From assembly GCA_051867615.1 (NCBI GenBank), contig JBJDYU010000017.1:1-17491 (forward strand): DNA of 17,491 nt, written 5' to 3'. A program made the position numbers and the translations under genes. Below, in pieces: positions 12,153 to 17,491 of this stretch. A model generated the notes under the pieces. It saw nothing but the letters and a program-made list of their open reading frames with translations, searched no databases and had not been told where the DNA came from. Source of the stretch: RGIG5472 sp051867615. Lineage in GTDB: Bacteria; Bacillota; Clostridia; Oscillospirales; Oscillospiraceae. Numbering within the stretch: position 1 is the first letter of the stretch; every line of letters starts with the position of its first letter.

Positions 12153-14000
12153 TTGATTTTGGAACAGATCCAGTCCCCGGCGGATGTGAAGCGTCTCAGC
12201 CAGGAGGAGTGCCGCGTCCTTTGCGCTGAGCTGCGGCAGTGCCTGCTGGAAAACGTTTCCCGCACCGGCGGCCATCTCGCCTCGAACCTGGGCGTGGTGG
12301 AACTGACGGTGGCCATCCACCGGGTGTTTGATACGGCCACAGACCGTCTGGTGTTCGACGTGGGACACCAGTGCTATGTCCATAAGCTCCTGACGGGCCG
12401 CAGGGAGCAGTTTTCCACCCTCCGGCAGTACGGGGGACTTTCCGGCTTTCCCAAGCCCTATGAGAGCGTGCACGACGCCTTCATCGCGGGCCACGCCTCC
12501 AATTCCGTCTCCGTGGCGCTGGGCATGGCCCGGGCGCGCACGCTGCAAAAGCAGGATTATCAGGTGCTGGCCCTCATCGGCGACGGCGCGCTCACCGGCG
12601 GTCTTGCCTACGAGGGGCTGAACGACGCGGGCCAGTCCGGCGAGCCGCTGATTCTGATCCTGAACGACAACGGTATGTCCATCAGCGGCAACGTGGGCGG
12701 CATGGCGGAGCATCTGAAGAAGCTGCGCAACAAGCCGGGGTACTATTCCTTCAAAAAGTGGTACCGGAGCCTGTTCGGCCAGCGCGCCGCCAGCTCCCGG
12801 CTCTACCAGTTCAACCACAGCTTAAAGACCAGCCTCAAGCAGGCCCTGTATCCTTTCAGCACCCTGTTTGAGGATATTGGCTTTACCTATCTCGGCCCGG
12901 TGGACGGCCACGACGTAGAGCAGCTGACCAACACCCTCCGCTGGGCGAAGGAGCTGCGCGCGCCGGTGGTGGTCCACGTGAACACGGTAAAGGGGAAGGG
13001 CTACCCCTTTGCGGAGCAGGAGCCGAACCTGTACCACGGCGTGGGGCCCTTCGACCTGCGCTACGGCGTACCCCGGGAGGGGAAGCGGGATTTCTCCGCC
13101 GTGTTCGGCGAGACGCTCTCCGCCCTGGCGGAGGAGGAGCCGCGCCTTTGCGCCATCACCGCCGCCATGAAGGAGGGGACGGGCCTCGCCGCCTTCGCGG
13201 AGCGGTACCCGGAGCGCTTTTTCGACGTGGGCATCGCGGAGGGACACGGGGTGTCTCTTGCGGCCGGTTTGGCGAAGCAGGGCTGCGTCCCGGTGATGGC
13301 GGTCTACTCCACCTTCCTCCAGCGGGGCTTTGATGAGCTGCAGCACGACGTTTCCCTGAGCCGGCTCCACGCGGTGTTCGCGGTGGACCGGGCGGGCCTG
13401 GTGGGCAGCGACGGCGAGACCCACCACGGCGTTTTCGACGTGGGCTACCTGACCGCCATGCCGGGCATGACGGTGCTGGCTCCCGCGAGCTTTCAGGAGC
13501 TGCGCGCCATGCTGCGCTTTGCCGTGCTGCAATGCGGCGGGCCGGTAGCCGTCCGCTACCCGAGAGGGGCGGAGGGTGCCTGGCGCGGCGGCTGGGACGG
13601 AAAAGACTTTACCCTGCTGCGGGAGGGAAAAGACGGCGTTATCGTGACCTACGGGATGCTGGTGAACAACGCCCTCGCCGCGGCGGAGCTGCTGAAAGAG
13701 AGAGGCCGCAGTGTGGCGGTGCTGAAGCTGAACGTGCTGTCCCCGCTGGACAGCGAAGCGCTGTCGGCGGCGCTCGCGCCCTACGGCGCCGTCCTTGCGG
13801 CGGAGGAAGCGGTGGCGCACAGCGGCGTGGGAGAGCGGATCGCCGCGCTGCTGGCGCAGCGAAGCGGCTTTGCGCAGAAGCTCCGGCTGCGGAACCTGGG
13901 GGAGAAGGTCCCCGCCCAGGGGAGCCTTCAGGAGCTGCAAAAGGAGCTGGGACTGGACGCGGAGGGACTGGCGTCGGCGATGGAGGAGTGGCTTGGATGA
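12153..14000 (+). CDS. dxs: 1-deoxy-D-xylulose-5-phosphate synthase
   Basis: Thiamine-diphosphate enzyme joining pyruvate and glyceraldehyde 3-phosphate, the entry step of the MEP isoprenoid pathway, whose product also feeds thiamine and pyridoxal synthesis. It has 615 residues. H41 lies in RTGGHLASN; the ThDP/Mg motif begins G143-D144-G145 and ends at N171-D172-N173; the catalytic Glu is E363 in AEGHGV; DRAGLVGSDGETHHG starts the second half of the pyrimidine-binding domain. A transketolase C-terminal domain closes the chain. The start is TTG 12153, nine bases after GGGAG, giving the normal N-terminus. The usual AEQHA around the Glu reads AEGHG. The stop overlaps tlyA by four bases. Confidence 0.97.
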   Translation: MILEQIQSPADVKRLSQEECRVLCAELRQCLLENVSRTGGHLASNLGVVELTVAIHRVFDTATDRLVFDVGHQCYVHKLLTGRREQFSTLRQYGGLSGFPKPYESVHDAFIAGHASNSVSVALGMARARTLQKQDYQVLALIGDGALTGGLAYEGLNDAGQSGEPLILILNDNGMSISGNVGGMAEHLKKLRNKPGYYSFKKWYRSLFGQRAASSRLYQFNHSLKTSLKQALYPFSTLFEDIGFTYLGPVDGHDVEQLTNTLRWAKELRAPVVVHVNTVKGKGYPFAEQEPNLYHGVGPFDLRYGVPREGKRDFSAVFGETLSALAEEEPRLCAITAAMKEGTGLAAFAERYPERFFDVGIAEGHGVSLAAGLAKQGCVPVMAVYSTFLQRGFDELQHDVSLSRLHAVFAVDRAGLVGSDGETHHGVFDVGYLTAMPGMTVLAPASFQELRAMLRFAVLQCGGPVAVRYPRGAEGAWRGGWDGKDFTLLREGKDGVIVTYGMLVNNALAAAELLKERGRSVAVLKLNVLSPLDSEALSAALAPYGAVLAAEEAVAHSGVGERIAALLAQRSGFAQKLRLRNLGEKVPAQGSLQELQKELGLDAEGLASAMEEWLG

Positions 14001-14812
14001 AAGAGAAAGAAAGGCTGGACGTGCTGCTGGTGGAGCGCGGCATGGCGGAGACCCGGGCCAAGGCCCAGGCCACTATCATGAGCGGTCTGGTGTTCGTGGG
14101 CGGCCAGCGGGTGGACAAGCCCGGCACGGCGGTGCTCAGGAGCGCGGAAATCGAGGTCCGCGGCAGCACGCTGCGGTATGTGAGCCGGGGCGGGCTGAAG
14201 CTGGAAAAAGCCATGCAGTCTTTTGCGATTGACTTAAACGGCTGCGTCTGCGGCGATATCGGGGCCTCCACCGGCGGCTTTACCGACTGTATGCTGCAAA
14301 ACGGGGCGCGGAAGGTTTACGCGGTGGACGTGGGCTACGGCCAGCTGGACTGGCGGCTGCGGAGCGACGAGCGCGTGGTCTCGCTGGAGCGCACCAACGC
14401 CCGGAACTTAAGCCACGAGCAGATCCCGGAGGAGCTGGACTTCGCCTCGGTGGACGTGTCCTTCATTTCCCTGAAGCTGATATTGCCCGCCCTCGCCCGG
14501 GTGCTGAAAAGCGACGGACGGGCGGTGTGCCTTATAAAGCCCCAGTTCGAGGCCGGGAAGGAAAAGGTGGGCAAAAAGGGCGTGGTCCGGGACCCGGCGG
14601 TACATCGGGAGGTGCTGGAACACTTCCTTGTTTATGCAAAGGAAAATGGCTTTACAGTGCTTGCGCTGGACTATTCTCCCATCCGTGGGCCGGAGGGAAA
14701 TATCGAGTATCTCGGCTACCTCGCCCTGCACGGGGGCGAGAGCGGCGCATTTGACCTGACCGATCTGGTGGAGCGTTCCCACGGAGCGCTGGCAAAGGAG
14801 GAAACGCATTGA
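13997..14812 (+). CDS. tlyA: TlyA family rRNA 2'-O-methyltransferase
   Basis: A 271-residue protein (B. subtilis YqxC about 281). An N-terminal S4 RNA-binding domain (about residues 5-65: RLDVLLVERG...AKAQATIMSGLVFV) is joined to an FtsJ-like SAM-dependent methyltransferase domain. The SAM motif DIGASTGGFTD starts at D87. In Mycobacterium tuberculosis TlyA methylates 16S and 23S rRNA ribose and its loss gives capreomycin resistance; older annotations call it hemolysin. This length matches the family generally, and which rRNA sites it modifies is not readable. ATG 13997 overlaps the dxs stop (ATGA), with GGAGGAG eight bases upstream. Confidence 0.95.
   Translation: MKEKERLDVLLVERGMAETRAKAQATIMSGLVFVGGQRVDKPGTAVLRSAEIEVRGSTLRYVSRGGLKLEKAMQSFAIDLNGCVCGDIGASTGGFTDCMLQNGARKVYAVDVGYGQLDWRLRSDERVVSLERTNARNLSHEQIPEELDFASVDVSFISLKLILPALARVLKSDGRAVCLIKPQFEAGKEKVGKKGVVRDPAVHREVLEHFLVYAKENGFTVLALDYSPIRGPEGNIEYLGYLALHGGESGAFDLTDLVERSHGALAKEETH
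14795..14801 (+). promoter_or_regulatory. Ribosome-binding site fixing the nadK TTG start
   Basis: AAGGAGG lies seven bases before TTG 14809. It supports a TTG start that overlaps the tlyA stop (TTGA) and gives the expected KKVALCPNP N-terminus. Confidence 0.85.
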
Positions 14813-15681
14813 AAAAGGTGGCGCTTTGTCCCAACCCCAAGCGGGATATCGACCTGAAATACACAAAGGAGGCACTGCGCATCCTGCGCGGCGCGGGCTG
14901 CGACTGCGTACTGACCTTCCCCTTTGAAACGGAGCTGGACGGCTCCTCTCTGGGCCTGCCGCTGCTGCCGCTGAAGCAGGCGGTGCAGGAGGCGGATCTG
15001 ATGGTGAGCCTCGGCGGCGACGGCACCATCCTGCGGGTGGCCCCATGGGCGGCACGGTATGGCTGCCCCATCTCGGCGGTGAACGTGGGGAACCTGGGCT
15101 TCATCTGTGATCTGGAGACAGAGGAGCTGCCCCTGCTCGCGGGCATTGCGGAGGGGAATTACCATGTGGAGAGCCGCATGATGCTGGACGTCTCCATCCG
15201 GCGGGAGGGCCGGGAGGTGTACCACTCCATCGCGCTGAACGAGGCGGTGGCGAACAAGGGCGCGGTGTCGCGGGTCGTGAACCTGCGCACCAGCATCAAC
15301 GGCCAGCGGCTGTTTGACGTGCGGGGCGACGGACTTATCGTGGCCACCGCCACCGGGGCCACGGGCTATTCCCGCTCCGCGGGCGGGCCTGTGGTGTCTC
15401 CCGCCATCCGGGGTATCATCGTAACGCCCATCTGCGCCATGAACCTGCATATCAGCTCTCTTGTGCTGGAGGCGGAGGATACGGTGACGATGGAGCTGCT
15501 GGAAAGAGGCTACAGCAACTGCTTTTTGTCGGTGGACGGCGGTCGGGCCGTCTCGCTGCGAAAGGGTGACGTTATCGCCGTCAAGCGCTCCCGCTTTGAA
15601 ACAAGGCTGATACGCCTGACGGACCGGGGTTTTTTTGACGACTACGACCGGAAAATGGGTCTCGGAGGTACACCTAAATGA
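14809..15681 (+). CDS. nadK: NAD kinase
   Basis: Phosphorylates NAD to NADP in the cytoplasm; 290 residues, a normal length. The signature GGDGT is at residues 69-73, followed by VNVGNLGF. The NE motif (ALNEAV) lies near 145. The glycine-rich NAD loop, usually TPTGSTAYS, reads TATGATGYS at 180-188, followed by the usual SAGGPVVSP. The start is TTG 14809 with a strong ribosome-binding site. Both ends overlap neighbours by four bases. In B. subtilis the NAD kinase genes are elsewhere, while in clostridia nadK between tlyA and argR is common. Confidence 0.96.
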   Translation: MKKVALCPNPKRDIDLKYTKEALRILRGAGCDCVLTFPFETELDGSSLGLPLLPLKQAVQEADLMVSLGGDGTILRVAPWAARYGCPISAVNVGNLGFICDLETEELPLLAGIAEGNYHVESRMMLDVSIRREGREVYHSIALNEAVANKGAVSRVVNLRTSINGQRLFDVRGDGLIVATATGATGYSRSAGGPVVSPAIRGIIVTPICAMNLHISSLVLEAEDTVTMELLERGYSNCFLSVDGGRAVSLRKGDVIAVKRSRFETRLIRLTDRGFFDDYDRKMGLGGTPK

Positions 15682-16127
15682 AAAATGAAAGACAGGAAAA
15701 GATCCTGCGCATCGTCCGGGAAAACGACGTGGAGACGCAGGAGGAGCTGCTGCGGCACTTGAAGGAGCTGGGCGTGAGCAGCACCCAGGCCACGATCTCC
15801 CGGGATATCAAGCAGCTGCACCTGGTCAAGCAGCCCACAGGCAGCGGCGGGTACAAGTACGCGGTCTCCGCGGCCCGGACGCGGCTGAACGCGGCGGAGA
15901 AGCTCCGCACCATCTTCCGGGAGAGCATCACGCAGGTGGACTGCGCCCAGAACATCGTGGTCGTCAAGACCATGCCGGGCATGGCCAGCGCCGCCTGTGC
16001 TGCTATCGACGCTATGGACGTGCCCTACATGGTGGGGAGCCTGGCGGGAGACGACACGGCTTTCCTGGTGATGCGCAGCGGCGAAGCCGCCGCGGAGTTC
16101 ACTGCCGAGATCCATTCCATGCTGTAA
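15678..16127 (+). CDS. argR: Arginine repressor ArgR/AhrC
   Basis: Arginine-responsive hexameric regulator of arginine synthesis and breakdown; 149 residues. The N-terminal winged helix-turn-helix carries the S41-R42 pair in QATISRDIK that reads the ARG box. The C-terminal oligomerisation and arginine-binding domain includes NIVVVKTMPG and the G124-D125-D126 motif (SLAGDDT), where the aspartates bind arginine. GGAGGT (15664-15669) lies eight bases before ATG 15678, which overlaps the nadK stop (ATGA). I saw no ARG box next to it. It is probably co-transcribed from dxs. Confidence 0.97.
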   Translation: MKNERQEKILRIVRENDVETQEELLRHLKELGVSSTQATISRDIKQLHLVKQPTGSGGYKYAVSAARTRLNAAEKLRTIFRESITQVDCAQNIVVVKTMPGMASAACAAIDAMDVPYMVGSLAGDDTAFLVMRSGEAAAEFTAEIHSML

Positions 16128-16154
16128 GATTCAAGTATCAGGGAGGCGGAGCGG

Positions 16155-17491
16155 ATGCTGCTGTTGCTGCATATCGAAAATATCGCCGTCATCGAAGCGG
16201 CGGATATCTGCTTTGATACCGGCTTCAACGTCCTCACCGGCGAGACCGGCGCGGGCAAATCCATCGTCATCGACGCCCTGGGGGCGGTGCTGGGACGGCG
16301 CACCTCCCGGGACCTGATCCGCACAGGGGCGGGCAAGGCGCTGGTCAGCGCCCAGTTTTCCGGCGTGTCGGCTTCCATCCTGACGGAGTTCGGCCTGGAG
16401 GAAGGGGAGGACCTGCTGCTCCAGCGGGAGATGACGGCGGACGGCCGCAACGTCTGCCGGGTGAACGGCCGGCCCGTTTCCGTGGCGCAGCTGCGCGAGC
16501 TGGGGAGCCGGCTGCTGGATATCCACGGCCAGCACGACGGCCAGCAGCTGCTGGATGAGGAGCGGCACGGAGAATATCTGGACCGCTTCGGCATGACGGA
16601 GGGGCAGCTCGCCGCCTACCGAAAGGAGTTCGAGGCCCTGTCGGCCCTGCGCGCCAAGATCCGGAGCCTTGCCATGGACGAGTCGGAAAAGGCCCGCCGC
16701 ATGGACACTCTGCGCTTTCAGATCAGTGAGCTGGAGCGGGCGGAGCTGACGCCGGGAGAGGAGGAGACCCTCGCCCAGCGGCGGGAGATCCTCCGCAACA
16801 GCGAGAAATTCTCCTCCGCCATCGACGGGGCAGAGGGCTGCCTCAGCGGCGGCGAGGACAGCGGCGGCGCGGTAGGAGCCCTTCGCGCGGCGGAGGAGGA
16901 GCTGCGCAGTCTCAAGCGCTACGGCGGCTCCTTCGGGGAGCTGGCACAGCGGCTGCACGACCTCTGCTGCGAGGCGGAGGACGTGTCGGAGAGCCTGCGG
17001 GAACTGCGGCGGGAATACGCGTTCTCGCCGGAGGAGCTGGACCAGGTGGAGGAGCGCTGCGACAGGCTGTACAGGCTGAAAAAGAAGTACGGCTCCACGG
17101 TGGAGGAGATGCTCGATTATCTCGAACGCTGCCGCGCGGAGCTGGACAGGATTGAGTTTGCGGACGACACCGTGGCCCGCCTGCGGGAGGAAGAAGCGCG
17201 GCAGGAGCGGCGTGTGCGCGAGGAGGGAAAAAAGCTTTCCGACGCGAGAAAGGGCGCGGCAGAAAAGCTGGAGGAAAGGATATTGCAGGAGCTGCGGCAG
17301 CTGGATATGCCGAAGGTGCAGTTCCGGGTGGACTTTTCCGAAAAGGAGCCGGACGCCGGCGGCATGGACGCCATCCGCTTCCTCATGTCCGCAAACCTGG
17401 GCGAGGCGCTGAAGCCCATCGACCGCGTGGCCTCCGGCGGCGAGCTGGCCCGCATCATGCTGGCGCTGAAAAACGTGCTGGCGGAGCAGGA
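16155..17491 (+). CDS. recN: DNA repair protein RecN (5' part, cut by window end)
   Basis: SMC-like ATPase that tethers DNA ends early in double-strand-break repair. The open frame runs from ATG 16155 (GGGAGG eight bases upstream) to the window end without a stop, giving 445 codons of a protein usually about 550-560 long. Walker A is GETGAGKS at residues 29-36. LLDIHGQHDGQQLL is the typical RecN Q-loop region. Two long charged helical arms (about 150-240 and 265-375) should form the coiled coil. The ABC signature SGGELARIMLALK begins at S427. Walker B and the C-terminus lie beyond the window. It follows argR by 27 bases, as in B. subtilis. Confidence 0.97.
   Translation, partial: MLLLLHIENIAVIEAADICFDTGFNVLTGETGAGKSIVIDALGAVLGRRTSRDLIRTGAGKALVSAQFSGVSASILTEFGLEEGEDLLLQREMTADGRNVCRVNGRPVSVAQLRELGSRLLDIHGQHDGQQLLDEERHGEYLDRFGMTEGQLAAYRKEFEALSALRAKIRSLAMDESEKARRMDTLRFQISELERAELTPGEEETLAQRREILRNSEKFSSAIDGAEGCLSGGEDSGGAVGALRAAEEELRSLKRYGGSFGELAQRLHDLCCEAEDVSESLRELRREYAFSPEELDQVEERCDRLYRLKKKYGSTVEEMLDYLERCRAELDRIEFADDTVARLREEEARQERRVREEGKKLSDARKGAAEKLEERILQELRQLDMPKVQFRVDFSEKEPDAGGMDAIRFLMSANLGEALKPIDRVASGGELARIMLALKNVLAEQ

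Noticed and set aside
1..17491. Mobile element, CRISPR array, toxin-antitoxin or phage-defence system
   Set aside because: No transposase, integrase, regular direct-repeat array, terminal inverted repeats or recognisable defence genes were seen on either strand; apart from the GNAT gene the window is conserved chromosomal core.

Overview
The window looks like a chromosomal core segment from a GC-rich, endospore-forming member of the Clostridia. The closest fit is the Oscillospirales/Ruminococcaceae type: Bacillus-like gene order, spoIIIA genes, a T-box leader, high-GC codons and frequent GTG/TTG starts. The taxon is inferred from gene content and protein character, not from a database search. 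Apart from the first ~540 bases, every gene lies on the + strand and is packed tightly, often with 1- or 4-base stop/start overlaps. I saw no tRNA, rRNA, CRISPR array, insertion sequence or phage gene.

Layout: (1) 1-600 holds an intrinsic-terminator-like hairpin and one AT-rich GNAT acetyltransferase on the - strand with its own promoter. Its composition differs from everything else and suggests acquisition. (2) 651-3667 is a classic aminoacyl-tRNA synthetase unit: sigma-A promoter, T-box leader with a GUC (valine) specifier and UGGU acceptor bulge, leader terminator, valS, and a strong rho-independent terminator. (3) 3665-3764 holds two more perfect hairpins and then a sigma-E-type promoter. 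(4) 3790-8527 is the complete eight-gene spoIIIA operon (AA to AH), encoding the mother-cell side of the feeding-tube/secretion-like channel used during engulfment. A second sigma-E-like promoter sits in the only sizeable gap in the operon, between AB and AC. (5) 8534-9486 holds an Asp23/Gls24 (YqhY-type) gene and nusB, with their own extended -10 promoter and a terminator. (6) 9501-11963 holds xseA, xseB and ispA, ending in a terminator. (7) 11984-17491 holds dxs, tlyA, nadK, argR and the first ~445 codons of recN, behind a promoter and a ~135-base structured, repeat-bearing leader.

The order spoIIIA - yqhY - nusB - xseA - xseB - ispA - dxs - tlyA - argR - recN is the one known from Bacillus subtilis. 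Here accB, accC and folD are missing from their usual places and nadK lies between tlyA and argR. Functionally, ispA and dxs are two ends of isoprenoid synthesis (prenyl chain building and MEP-pathway entry). XseA/XseB and RecN serve DNA repair, NusB and TlyA act on rRNA synthesis and modification, and ArgR and NadK are regulatory and cofactor genes that travel with the block.

I did not find a wholly new multigene system. The best leads are regulatory: a 10-12 base element present three times around the dxs promoter and ribosome-binding site, a candidate internal sigma-E promoter splitting spoIIIA into AA-AB and AC-AH, and a run of three perfect hairpins in front of spoIIIA.
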